From NCBI RefSeq assembly GCF_020080835.1, contig NC_058161.1:25926837-25990836 (forward strand): a stretch of 64,000 bases of DNA. Reading direction: 5' to 3'. The notes beneath the pieces are model-generated. The model did not search any database. It was not told where the DNA came from and was given only the letters and a program-made list of their open reading frames with translations. Origin of the DNA: Cotesia glomerata. Its lineage: Eukaryota; Arthropoda; Insecta; Hymenoptera; Braconidae. This document shows positions 43,501-51,319 of this stretch, one piece after another. Position 1 is the first letter of the stretch, and every line of letters begins with the position of its first letter. Position numbers and translations under genes: made by a program.

Positions 43501-43769
43501 TGGACAAAAATCTGCTTGAATCCCTCCTCATCGACAAGTCCAGTGGGACACTCCTGCTTGAACCCTCGGTAAATCAACTGAATCTCCTTGCGGGTAAACC
43601 GGGTATTCGCGGCCAGGGTCGTCAGCTCCTCGGGGCGGTGTCGACCTAAGGGAATACTCGAAGCTCCAGAAGTCCCTAAAACGTCCGTCTCATCCTCAAG
43701 CTCATCATCCTCTGGAAGAGTCGAATGAGAACCACAACTGCCAAGACTGTACTTTTTCCCGTCTCGAGA
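26414..43769 (-). CDS. KChIP: Kv channel-interacting protein (KChIP) / neuronal calcium sensor
   Basis: A small EF-hand protein of the recoverin/KChIP family, which in animals binds A-type (Kv4/Shal) potassium channels and tunes their surface level and inactivation. Four exons read in order on the - strand: 43484-43769 (RHRPEELTTLAANTRF, LIYRGFKQECPTGLVDEEGF, FVQFFPQG); 41904-41974 (ASQYAHYVFNTIKRKQSGKI); 26594-26812 (FLTILSKVSRGSVEEKLQWV, loop DLDGDGLISKEE); 26414-26524 (loop DANKDGVVTIEE, ending SLDTLDTVL). Junctions are GGTG|GTGAGT, TTCAACAG|ATG, GAG|GTAAGA, ATTCAG|GAA, CAT|GTAAGT and TATAG|TTA. Phases agree, including a split Asp codon. EF3 and EF4 are canonical; EF1 and EF2 lack key acidic residues. 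The 43769 edge is tentative, and the N-terminal exon or exons were not found. The 15.1 kb intron contains other genes and transposons. Confidence 0.92.
26813..27211. other. KChIP intron, ordinary AT-rich part
   Basis: No ORF. A ~20-bp phrase (CCAAATTTGGAGTCTGTAG / CCAAATTTAGAGTCTGTAG) occurs twice, at ~26977 and ~27157, marking a ~180-bp imperfect duplication next to the transposon at 27212. Confidence 0.5.
27212..28280. mobile_element. TA|CCC element, family F4, copy a
   Basis: 1069 bp bounded by TA-CCCATGTAGGAG...CCTGTATGGG-TA. Sub-terminal arrays of the word TTGGGCCAAGACTGGGTAACC lie at 27240-27485 (left) and ~28120-28260 (right), with an AT-rich interior. A tRNA-like module lies at ~27915-27995. 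There is no protein gene, so it is non-autonomous. Confidence 0.75.
27915..27995 (+). other. tRNA-like (SINE-type) module in F4 copy a
   Basis: It has a B-box-like GGTTCGAATCTCGG, with an A-box-like GGGGTTAGTTATCGG about 35 bp upstream. Homologous modules occur in inverted order at ~29067-29140 and forward at ~30363-30440 and ~40993-41075. No clean cloverleaf or anticodon arm can be drawn, so it is tRNA-derived rather than a tRNA gene. Confidence 0.6.
28577..28756 (+). pseudogene. Secreted-protein first exon, cut by a transposon
   Basis: The ATG at 28577 starts a clear signal peptide (MYKIFLLSLILSASLSLSSS) followed by TIDFNCEE. The listed frame stops after 34 codons. One base more or less in the A-run at ~28655 would open a frame onward (YELKLNNYDSDVVKFSEDGW) to the point at ~28757 where the F4 transposon begins. 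I infer a secreted small-protein gene (function unknown) that was frameshifted and truncated by the insertion. No 5' splice site is visible before the break. It lies antisense in the KChIP intron. Confidence 0.45.
28757..30776. mobile_element. F4 family inverted pair (copies b and c) with ~470-bp arms
   Basis: 28757-29229 is an inverted, truncated F4 copy. 29231-30776 is a forward copy (CCCATGCAGGAAACCCCCAG...CCTCTATGGG). The outer ~470 bp at each side are inverted repeats of each other, including the tRNA-like modules, so the whole forms a foldback. Word arrays (GGGCCAAGACTGG, CCAGGCATGGGCC) mark both ends and 29240-29640. A MITE is nested at 29637-29865. The terminal TA is degraded on these copies. 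Confidence 0.7.
29637..29865. mobile_element. MITE with TTGATTCAAG-type termini, copy 1
   Basis: About 229 bp. It has imperfect terminal inverted repeats (TACACTGAAAAAAAAAATTTA / AAATTTTTTTTTCTTTGTAG) and internal repeats of TCAAGAAAAATTCTT. It is nested in the F4 word array and closely related to 42123-42349. Confidence 0.75.
30779..31208 (-). repeat. R repeat, inverted truncated copy D
   Basis: Reverse orientation. It runs from the GAAAACCGAAAAAAGTG block through the GAGCTC palindromes (one duplicated at ~31010-31090) to GGGAAGTTGCAGGGATGGG and CAACCGTTTTTCTAATTTT. The AC tract and right end are missing. Confidence 0.87.
31209..31856. other. AT-rich intronic spacer
   Basis: No ORF. An (A)30 run lies at ~31362-31391. 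Short words such as ACATAGAGAT recur here and again at 35260-35310 on the far side of the recombinase element, so both may belong to one older interrupted element. Confidence 0.4.
31857..34213 (+). mobile_element. Crypton-like tyrosine-recombinase element with inverted and direct terminal repeats
   Basis: A 2.36 kb element carrying a tyrosine-recombinase gene and no RT or DDE transposase. The left end is TAGTACATTACG and the right end, read in reverse, is TAGTACACGG. The phrase GGGACTTAAGTAGCCGATTATTG occurs inverted at the left end (31873), again in direct order at ~31950-31972, and in diverged form at the right end (~34146-34168). The first two form a ~130-bp hairpin (31857-31988). A second inverted pair is TTTTATAGTACA..GTGACCTAAA at 31989-32010 and its complement at 34190-34213. 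Classic Cryptons lack terminal inverted repeats. Confidence 0.7.
32247..33648 (+). pseudogene. Tyrosine recombinase (Crypton type), one stop and one frameshift
   Basis: Such enzymes cut and rejoin DNA through a covalent 3'-phosphotyrosine. Exon 1 is 32247-32687 (acidic Ser-rich start MSTMSSSESESNDDGG, then the core-binding region) with an in-frame TAA at 32442-32444. The junction AAG|GTAAGT...TTTCAG|GCA leads to exon 2 at 32763. The catalytic domain has the first Arg in GALRRAEF, the H-x-x-R box in GFTGHAFRRTFATLLVDAG, HGGWKSS, and the nucleophile Tyr in FGYVADS. An A-run at ~33229-33240 shifts the frame; downstream the ORF continues to 33648 with a tail containing NCTIIFYGNNSNC. All catalytic residues survive, so the decay is recent or the family is under constraint. 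It lies in an intron of KChIP, antisense. Confidence 0.85.
34214..35630. other. AT-rich intronic spacer upstream of TD-POZ
   Basis: No ORF of note. The 34990-35400 part has higher complexity (TTCAGGCCGATAGGCTGAA, CACTAGATGGAAGC) and resembles retroelement LTR-like sequence. I could not find matching copies or boundaries. Confidence 0.4.
35631..36734 (+). pseudogene. TD-POZ (MATH + BTB) protein with one in-frame TGA
   Basis: Speckle-type POZ proteins are substrate adaptors for Cullin-3 ubiquitin ligases: MATH binds the substrate and BTB binds Cul3. The frame beginning at 35631 (MSVDSKTNLVDKKK) is the frame of the long part at 35886-36734. They are separated only by TGA at 35823-35825, where the MATH consensus has Trp before FLQL (KDS-stop-FLQLKIQNV). 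The simplest reading is TGG to TGA. MATH covers residues ~25-175 (YTWEINEITHF, WVSLSLMPKN, GRGISNFMKIEDLL). BTB covers ~205-310 (NCDVVITVGDEKFDAHKVVL, MFEHDMKES, RVLEFIYTD), followed by a BACK-like helical tail. Intronless, which suggests retrogene origin or a lineage-expanded family. Everything else is intact over 368 codons. Confidence 0.88.
36735..37337. other. AT-rich intronic spacer
   Basis: 3' flank of the TD-POZ gene with AATAAA variants near 36768. The small ORFs at 37013 and 37129 have no recognisable features. Confidence 0.4.
37338..37514 (-). repeat. R repeat, inverted copy E right end with (TG)n
   Basis: Reads TTAACTTCCCGCTAAG, the AATCGAGTTTTCATCAGATC block, GGAAGCTTCCCTGACTATC and then (TG)n (37491-37514). 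It is the reverse of the R right end. The copy continues after the LINE at 38079. Confidence 0.88.
37515..38077 (-). mobile_element. R1-clade LINE, short 3'-end copy in (TG)n
   Basis: 563 bp in reverse orientation: poly(T), the conserved 3' UTR, then the last ~100 codons of ORF2 (MLSGHGCFREYLYRFK to ERKRANDRN, with CPSCPRVAENAEHVFFEC). It is cut 5' at the CAGATG codon and enters (GT)n directly. This is the third insertion of the same family into an AC/TG tract of an R repeat. It keeps the same polarity relative to AC, namely element sense strand with AC on both sides. Confidence 0.92.
38079..38590 (-). repeat. R repeat, inverted copy E left part
   Basis: From (GT)n through AAACCCAAAAAAGTG, AACCGCGTGAAAATCGG and the GAGCTC-like palindromes (partly decayed) to GGGAAGTTGCAGGGATGGCC, CAACCGTTTTCCTAATTTT. 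Together with 37338-37514 it makes a full R copy with a LINE inside. The central AATGGCACC block next to the AC tract is missing, so the insertion was accompanied by some deletion. Confidence 0.85.
38774..41546. mobile_element. TA|CCC element, family F5
   Basis: 2773 bp bounded by TA-CCCGAGTCGAAATTTAG...CTAAATTTCGACTCGGG-TA, a perfect 17-bp terminal inverted repeat. The sub-terminal word is AAGTCCGATTTTGAACCC, repeated at 38806-38935 and 41345-41520. The interior is a patchwork: F4 fragments (39700-39860 and 40860-41300, with a tRNA-like module at ~40993-41075), an R copy (40130-40545) and a pair of GGGGCAAAATGGNCC phrases (39867, 40013). The flanks look like a decayed R repeat (GGAAGATCTGATGAAA on the left; TTTCAAAGCAGGAAGT on the right), so F5 may have landed in one. 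Confidence 0.8.
40130..40545 (-). repeat. R repeat, inverted truncated copy F
   Basis: Reverse-orientation middle part of R (AAACTAATCAGCTCTTAACA, GTTATCGTTGTCGAAAG, AACCGTGTAGAAACCGG, TTTTGAGCTCGG). Both ends are missing. It is nested in F5 between two pieces of an F4 copy. Confidence 0.8.
41547..43483. other. KChIP intron around the small exon, AT-rich
   Basis: Apart from the 71-bp exon (41904-41974) and the MITE at 42123-42349, only AT-rich sequence with poly(A)/poly(T) runs is seen. Phrases of GTTGCTGCAACAGGA type recur at 43360-43440 (GTTGCTGCCCCAAG, GTTGCTGCAACAGG, GTTGCTCCCACAGG, CTGTTGCAGCGCC) as a small word array. Confidence 0.45.
42123..42349. mobile_element. MITE with TTGATTCAAG-type termini, copy 2
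   Basis: 227 bp with near-perfect ends TACACAGAAAAAAAAATTAA / TTTTTTTTTTCTGTGTA and TTGATTCAAGA just inside both ends. It is homologous along its length to 29637-29865. Confidence 0.82.
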
Positions 43770-44925
43770 CTTTATTTATTTAGTTAAATGTCTACTTACA
43801 ATTCGTGCCAGAATTTCATGTAAATGTGCCATTTAAAATTTTTTTTTAACATAACAGAAAGAATCGAGTAACTGTTGTACCTACTCATTACTTCTTTCTT
43901 CTTTTACTGTCTCAGACAAGAGCTATCTCGTGCTGTTGAGTGCAGAAATTTAGTATCAAGCAAAAAAGGTTAGCAGATAGTCTCTATTCCCTCGTAAGTA
44001 CACGGAAAAAATTCTCGTTTTATCATGAAAATAAAAAAAAAAAAAAAGTATTCGTTCGTCTGCGCTGAGAATCGAACTCTAACTTCTCGCGTAAGAGTTT
44101 TGACACTTCAGTAGCTTAATTGATGAACCTTCGTAATTTCAAAATACTTTCAAGACTTATAGTTACAACAAAATGATTACATAGTTATATTTATTGTATG
44201 ATTATTATTTATTTATAAAAAAAATTTACGGCTTTTATTATTCGGTAGATAATTCGATTTCACTGCAGAAAGTTATCAAAAATAATCGAATAATAAATAT
44301 ATCATTTGATTTAAAAGTATTCAAGTGGCCGATAATTATTTCATTTAAAAAATTAACCGTTGTTTCATCTGACGTCGCCGAAATTTGATTGTCTAATTCT
44401 TAATTTATTTTTTAGCACGACGGATATTTAACCAAATTTTTATTTATTTAGATAAGAAATTTTTGCCAAATTAGAATTCGTCTAAATACTTTGTGCGGGA
44501 ATTCGTTACATTAAGGTAATTTTACCTTAGCTCCAAAAAAAGTAGATTACTTTTTTTTTATGATTAATAATGTACAAAAGAAACTTAGGTTCTTATCTGT
44601 TCTTCGCTCGTAATCCAACTTTAAAATGGTGAACCATTTTCCGAATGTATCCAAGTTATTTTCGATGACTGTCGAGTAGCTCCAAAACTCACCGATTGCT
44701 TACGAACACTAGTTTCATCAATTGTTCACGATTATACATTACTCTATTATGAGACACGAATTAATATCCATATAATAATAAATTTTAATTGATAAAGACT
44801 AATTTGAATATATCGATTTCCAAATAATTTATTCAAGTCACTGCGGCGTCGAGACTCTAAATTTCAATTATATGCAATTAAGAAATAAGTTCAAGGATTA
44901 AATATATGTCAAATAAGTAGAACAG

Positions 44926-44988
<63 letters not shown>

Positions 44989-45522
44989 TTGTAGGAAGAA
45001 ACTAATACTAGTATTTAATGAATTATATTTATATAAAAAAACTGTCTAATCTATTAACTATTTAAATACGTTATATTTACAGATCTTAAATAATTTATTA
45101 GTCTAATATATTTATATAAATATATAAAACTATTCATGCTAAAATTATTATTAAATTTGTTATTAACATGCTTATAAATTATTACTATTCTTAAATTTAT
45201 TTTGATTATATCTACAATATTTCTAGTGAATTAGATTGTAATTTTGTATCTAAATGTTTAATTTGATAATGAATGAATAGCTGGAAAGAAAAACTAAAAT
45301 TGTATACTTAAAAATTAGAGATCATGGTGAAGGAATGATAATATTCGATACGTATGTACGAAATAAATATTCTGATAGGCTTGTGACGTCGGATTGCGGC
45401 GCGTCTTTAACAACTATATTGTTCAACGCTCGACGCAGTAGAATGATATATTATAGTACAAAGTACTAAAGTAAAAAATTTTGCGCCATTGCATTAAAAA
45501 AATTTGTTATTTAAGAGAATTA
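43770..45522. other. AT-rich region, possibly upstream KChIP intron
   Basis: No ORF of note. A tRNA-like module lies at ~44060-44130 on the - strand (B-box AGTTCGATTCTC), a (GA)n tract at 44928-44986, and the left half of a small TIR element at 45470-45520. Confidence 0.45.
44928..44986. repeat. (GA)n microsatellite
   Basis: About 29 uninterrupted GA units. Confidence 0.97.
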
Positions 45523-46065
45523 CCCATACAAAGTTTGGAAATCGGCCCTAGACTGGGCCATTGCTGGGCCAAGAATGTCGATTAATGGCACAGTAATGGC
45601 AATTTTCAATGGCCAATAAACGGCTTACAGTTGGCATGATAACCACGGCCCATTAATGGCATTAAACTATTGGGCCATTGATGGCAACCAGCAATGGGCC
45701 AGACATCATTTGAACTATCGGCCCATTAACGGCAAACAGTAATGCGCCAAATATTTTTTCTACTATCGGTCTACTAATTTCAAGCTGTTCTGCGCCAATT
45801 ATGATTTTAATCGTTTTTCCTTCAATCGCTGATTGCTGTAATAACAGTTATTATTATAATTAATCACTTACACTTTATATTTCACTTTGAAATTATTATT
45901 ATTATTGCTTCGTTATTTTTATAAGGATTATTATGTATTAATAATTTGAATGTTAATTTTATATTAATTATAATTATATTAATATTAATTATTTTAATAA
46001 TAATATTATTGTAATATTATTATATTAAATAGATTATAAAGATAAGGATTATTATATTAAATAGA

Positions 46066-46438
46066 TTATAAAGATAAGGATCTTTGTTTTCGACCCTGTT
46101 CTCGATCTCCTTGCCCTGACAACCACCGGCCAACTTTTTCAGCAAAATTTTTGCAATCTTCACAGTCACCAAGTTTCTCTTTTACTACATCTGCAATAAA
46201 AAAATAAATAAATAATTCGATACATTAAAAAACACAATTATATAAAAATCATTTTCATACCTTCCATACACTTGAATGTTTCTGTTGCGCTAAAATTAAG
46301 TTTTCCCACGCCTTTTATTCTTTTCCCAGTACCAGAGTAATTTTTTTCAACATTTTTGGTCATCAGTGCAGATCCCATTTTACAAATGCATCCTTTCGCT
46401 GTTTTTTCGCCAAAAATTTTGATCCGCAAAAATGAAAG
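46066..46438 (-). CDS. Two C-terminal exons of the F1 element gene
   Basis: The exon at 46261-46438 (TTTCCAG|CTT...GAAG|GTATGA) encodes GEKTAKGCICKMGSALMTKN, YSGTGKRIKGVGKLNFS and ETFKCMEG. The exon at 46066-46190 (ATTGCAG|ATG) encodes DVVKEKLGDCEDCKNFAEKV, then GRWLSGQGDREQGRK, and stops at TAA. A split codon joins them in frame. From memory the Gly-rich basic block followed by a short helix ending W-L resembles the C-terminal DUF4806 domain of many insect transposon-associated proteins, but I am not certain. Probably DNA-binding. It may belong with the N-terminal exon at 47046-48149 of the same element. Confidence 0.6.
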
Positions 46439-46853
46439 CTGGAAATAATTATAATAGTTTATAATAATTTTCTCCCAATATTTAAATCATTTTCACTAGA
46501 ACAAAAGCTTGCATCAATTTTATAAACCTTTTGTCTTTGTACATTTTTTAAATGATTGTATGTTTTATTTTGTAAAATATTTGCAATTGTTAGGTACCTA
46601 TTATTTTTAATATAACTATCAGTATTAAAATTATTTTTTTTAATTTACTTACTTTTTTTACTTTATTAGTTCATTCAATAAACCAAGTTTTACTTTCACA
46701 CTTAATAATAATGGATATAATAAAGATAATAATTATTATAATAAAAATTATTTATTACATTTATTATAATAGTCAATATTTAAACAAACGAATTTAAATA
46801 CGTACGAACCGGTCAGTCACGATGTCACAAATAAACTGAAATAAGAAATACAC

Positions 46854-46886
46854 ACACAAACACACACACACACACACACACACTTA
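46854..46886. repeat. (CA)n microsatellite
   Basis: A short CA tract with one AAAC interruption, inside F1. Confidence 0.9.
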
Positions 46887-47045
46887 CACATACATGATAC
46901 GCGTGGCGCCGCTTTATTGTTTTCTGTAGCTAGGCATAGTACCCGACTATCGGTCTAATACAGCGACTCAAACACATACGTTGACTAAGAAAAACTTGGT
47001 GCACGCGGATTTGGTCTTTAACAAAGCTTGTGTCGTTTTTGGTAA

Positions 47046-48149
47046 CTAAGGATGTCCTCCTTCTCTTAGTAGTAATAAAAGTTCAGCAATTACATTTAAT
47101 TGAAGACTGTTTAAATTTTTTAAGGCCCACTGTCGAAGTTTTTCTTCAAAACTTTTATTTGAACCAGTTTTATCTTCAATGTCATCACTGTTGTCATCAC
47201 TTTCATTATTTTTGTCGCTTAATTTATTACTTGTATCATTCTCATCATTATCAATAATTAAACTTACCAGCAATTAAACTTACGACTGATGGGGAAGCAG
47301 TAGCTTATTGGGTTAAAGAAGTTGGCCGTGAAATAAATTTTTTAAAAACTAAGGTTATGATTCTTGGAAGTAACAGAAGACTCAAGCTCTTAGACAACTG
47401 TGATCTTCCTCCAATATCAGAAGATCTGACAGAATTGCAGCGAAATTTAATAACATTCTTTTCAAAATGCCAAATTTCTCGACTACAATCTACGAACATT
47501 CATTTGTAATCTCTGCAATTCGAATCTGGAAAGAGCTACCCACTGAAGTCATAGAATCACTCAGCCTAGACTCCTTCAAAAATAAAGCTTTTGAATTTTT
47601 TGTGAAACTAGAACGAGAAAATGTACTATAAATGTCAAACAGGCCATTTAAAAATTTAAAATAAAAACTTTACATTCTAAATTACTAAAGTATCTAATAT
47701 GTTACCATTGAAAAAATTAGCTTTCAAATATTGCTCATTGATTCTATTGTTGTTCTCATTCTTATAAATAGTACAGTACTATTGAATTTTGCAACTATGT
47801 TATTAAATCATTCAAAATTATTAGCTTCCTTAAAATATGATGATGTTAGTCTTATATATTTAATATTGTTATACGTGTACTTTATTATAAAAATTATGTA
47901 TATTATTGTCATTCGGCTAGTTTGCCTTGACATAAAAATTTAATAAATAAATAAATAAATATCATTGTCACAACTAATATCAGAATGAATGCAAATGTCA
48001 TCACTATTTACACTGCTATCATTTACACTATTATTGACACTTAGGTTACTTGAGTTATGTACAAAAATATTTGCATCGCATTGTTCATCGTTATTTACAT
48101 TTTTTTTTAATTCTCTAAATTTTTTTAATCGCTGATATGCTTGTGACAT
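47046..48149 (-). pseudogene. N-terminal exon of the F1 element gene, interrupted by a LINE fragment
   Basis: It starts at 48149 (MSQAYQRLKKFRELKKNVNN) with an Asn/Ser/Asp-rich tail reaching ISCDND at ~47964. It resumes at ~47257 with ENDTSNKLSDKNNESDDNSD and a helical motif SFEEKLRQWALKNLNSLQLN followed by ELLLLLREGGHP. The EKLRxWAxxNxxxxxxxxxLLxxLR pattern recurs, as I recall, near the start of transposase-like proteins in insect genomes. The 47280-47962 insert is a separate retroelement piece, so the reading frame is broken. Middle exons with any catalytic residues are absent, so this copy is an internally deleted derivative. Confidence 0.55.
47280..47962 (+). mobile_element. LINE 3' fragment nested in F1
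   Basis: The + strand encodes the end of an RT domain (AYWVKEVGREINFLKTKVMI, LGSNRRLKLLDNCDLPPIS) and, after a deletion, the C-terminus typical of the CR1/Jockey-like group (YEHSFVISAIRIWKELPTEV, then SFKNKAFEFFVKL). The 3' UTR ends in (AATAAAT)n at 47940-47962. It interrupts the F1 coding exon between the codons for CDND and END. Confidence 0.75.
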
Positions 48150-48545
48150 TGTGAAAACAAAATTAATTGGTCAATATAACCTACAACATAAGACATGTAA
48201 ATGAAATAAATGTGCTCTGAGAACTGAGAAACAGATTTTTGGCGCATGCGCAAGGACGTATGGATTTGATTATCGGCCGATGAACGGCTGTTGATCGCAT
48301 GCTATTTTTATTTACGATTAAATGGCTAATGACAGTTTGCCAGATATGGGCCATTAAAAATTGCCAACGCTTGGCCGACCGTTCGTCGCCTAACATCGGC
48401 TGATGTATGGCTTTGTCGCCATCAACGGCAACTTTGTATGGGTAATACAAAAAAGAATTAAATTTACACATAAAAGTGTTAAATATTTAACACAAAAATT
48501 TCTAATACCAAATTTAATGATTCAATGACGCAAAATATTTTACTG

Positions 48546-49194
48546 TATTAGAATGTTTCTTCGTAAATCTATCTCTGTATTAAGTCAAGTTATTTTAGAT
48601 TTCGTCGAAGATATTTAATCTGTCTAAATGATTTCAAATTTACAGTAAAATAAAATTAGTTCTATTTAAAAATACATTGAATACAGATTTTATATCACTA
48701 AAGTGATGCAAATTCTTAATCAACTTAGCTAACACCACAGGCGGTACAATTTTGTATAACTTGATGCGATTTTTACACCACTTTTTTTCCGTGAACGTTT
48801 TTCTACATGAATTTCAAGTTCTTAGTTTAAAGCTCTAAAAATTTAGATCAGAAACCGATGTCACAATTTAAGATTATATTATCTAAAGTTTCGTCTCGAG
48901 TTGAAACATTAATCACTTTTTCCACGAACTTTTTTTGCGAGGAAGAAATACAAAGGAAATAAAATTTTCGCTCAAGCTAGGAATCGAACCTACCATTCTC
49001 TTGTTCCAATTTCAAACCGATTCTGGGTTTTATAAACTAATTGCACTAATACAAAATTATTGGCTCTATATAAGTGAATCCTATATCTTATAATATCACA
49101 ATCATAGTTGAGTTGAAGTTTTTTAGTATTGAAACATATTAATTTTAGAATATTAAATTTAACTTTACATTATTGTTACTACCTATTACACAGG
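48546..49194. other. AT-rich spacer with a tRNA-like module
   Basis: A - strand tRNA-like block is at ~48975-49040 (B-box GGTAGGTTCGATTCCTAG). No ORF of note. Confidence 0.45.
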
Positions 49195-51319
49195 GTGCCA
49201 CAACTTAGTCCTAACAGACTATACAAAACGTAATGTTTTTAGCAAGGTGCAATATCCCAAACGTCTGATATCGAGATAAGCACATGTAAGAAATGTGACG
49301 CTTGCCAAAAATTAGTTTTCATAAACGTTACTTAATCCTAAAATGTATATGCTAGAAATGTGATGTCTAAAGAACGTTCATGTTAAGAAACGTTATACTT
49401 CAAAAATGTAAAGCTTCTAAAAGCGATAGCATCACAAGTGTGCCATTTGTAAATCGTTCAAGGTTCTAAACGTGATGTTTCCCTAACGTCATACGTTTAA
49501 AAAGTCAATCGGCCATATCGACTGTAGGAGTTCCGTTGATGCAGTAGATTTCTTCAGATAATGAAAAAACCTATATGAATTTCAATCTGACCAATCTGAC
49601 CAAAGTCACATCGTCTAATATATATTATTAGAAATTTTATCAATAATAATAATACTAGTAACAATAACTTGATAAATAAAAATTAATAATAATAATAACA
49701 TAATTCGAAAATTAAATATTAAATAATAATTAACATTTTTATAGACAGTATTGTTTGATTGAAAAAAAAATTATGCGCCCTTATGCCTTCAGAATTTTTT
49801 TGTCTTAAAGCCAAAAGGGCGTATACAAAAAAACAAGTTTTATTCACTTTCCTTACAGATCTATATGTTATAAACATTTTTAAGCTAATTGGAGTAAAAA
49901 AAAATTTTTTTATACGCCCTTTTGGTTCTGCAGGGCCAGAAGGGCGTAGATGTTGAGATGCGACCTTCCGGCATTAGTAACGCAATATAGTAGTCCATTC
50001 TTCAAAGGATCTAATCGAGATCTGATAGATAGATTGTTTAAATTTTGTAGACAATATTTGAAAAATTTGTACCATAACGCGAATAATCAAAGCTATCAAA
50101 AATGTTATGTTCAGTGAAATAAAATAAAAAGATAAAAAGATGGTGTACATAAATTCGATGGCATTAATATCACCATGTAAAACTACAAAATTGATAATAG
50201 AAATAGCATTAACTAAAAGTGTTAAACTTATTTTTCCAGGCGTGATTCTACAGCCACCAGAATACTATTATGCAATGGAAGTTTTTCATGAAATTGATGT
50301 AGTGTTTGAATAGTAGAGAATCGTATGAAAATCAAACTATTGCATTGGTCCTCATGACGAAACTTTTGAAAAATTTGGATATATTTTGACTCAGCTCGTC
50401 AACTAATTTAGAAAATAATACATATGTCTTAAAAGTTTATATAAGTATGTATATATATGTTTAAATAAAAATTACATTCTCCTATCTTTTTATTAAATTC
50501 GCTGTTGCATTGGTTATTTTTTTCGAAATTATTGAAACTTTTAATTGATTAAGTGTGTTCTCTATGCTACAATCAAATGGTCCTGTGACTTTCAACTATT
50601 GTGTTCTCACATGAAAATTAAATTAGCCGACATTTAATAATTTTTAAATTTTTGTAACAAATAAATTATGGCAAAAAAAATTATAAAAAAAATTGACATC
50701 TAGACATTAAAAAAAATTAAAAATGCAATTTTTTAAAATAATTTTTTGTAACAAATTTGTTTGTTAAAAAAAATTTTTTTAATTGTCAAGTGACTGCTAA
50801 CTTTAATGTCATTGTTCTCACAACTCAAAGAGGATTTAAGTTTGCTCATCAATATCATTCTGACTTGAATTTTTGTCAAATAAAATTTTTGACTTTTGTA
50901 CATATGACAGTGTGATTTTATAGACGAAAATTTCCAGGTATAGTATCATAAGAAATCTATAATATCGATTGAATTTGACTTGTTTTGCAGTCGGTAACGC
51001 GGCTGAATTTTTTTAAACGTATGACGTTAGGGAAACATCACGTTTAGAACCTTGAACGATTTACAAATGGCACACTTGTGATGCTATCGCTTTTAGAAGC
51101 TTTACATTTTTGAAGTATAACGTTTCTTAACATGAACGTTCTTTAGACATCACATTTCTAGCATATACATTTTAGGATTAAGTAACGTTTATGAAAACTA
51201 ATTTTCGGCAAGTGTCACATTTCTTACATGTGCTTATCTCGACATCAGACGTTTGGGATATTGCACCTTGCTAAAAACATTACGTTTTGTATAGTCTCTG
51301 TTAGGACTAAGTTGTGGCA
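49195..51319. mobile_element. DNA element with ~305-bp terminal inverted repeats
   Basis: Terminal repeats 49195-49502 and 51012-51319 are complementary over ~305 bp with only about three substitutions and small end indels, so the copy is young. The tip reads TGCCACAACTTAGTCCTAAC. The arms are rich in ACGTT/AACGT words (CATAAACGTTACTTAATCC, AGAACGTTCATGTTAAG). The 1.5 kb interior has no transposase. It holds a smaller inverted pair around AGGGCGTATACAAAAA (49826-49841) and ATACGCCCTTTTGG (49911-49924). Flanks CACA/CACA could be a short target duplication. Superfamily unassigned. Confidence 0.85.

Larger units (their letters stand above)
45523..48442 (-). mobile_element. TA|CCC element, family F1, with remnants of a spliced gene
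   Basis: 2920 bp bounded by TA-CCCATACAAAGTT...AACTTTGTATGGG-TA. The sub-terminal word is GGCCATTAATGGCA (both orientations) at 45545-45760 and 48270-48430. It has - strand coding exons (47964-48149 with 47046-47257; 46261-46438; 46066-46190) and a nested LINE fragment at 47280-47962. Because it has a protein gene while the other families do not, it could be the autonomous member. The element sits inside an older small TIR element, whose halves are at 45470-45520 and 48445-48545. Confidence 0.8.
45470..48545. mobile_element. Small TIR element split by F1
   Basis: Left half 45470-45520 (AGTAAAAAATTTTGCGCCATTG) and right half 48445-48545 (TTAAATATTTAACACAAAAA, CAATGACGCAAAATATTTTACT) together match the complete copy at 61885-62078. 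This shows F1 inserted into a pre-existing copy and helps fix the F1 boundaries. Confidence 0.75.

Noticed and set aside
43359..43649. + strand ORF of 96 codons
   Set aside because: It is antisense to a well-supported KChIP exon.
49759..49956. 65-codon ORF inside the 49-51 kb element as a transposase
   Set aside because: Too short, no catalytic motif, and it spans a small inverted repeat.
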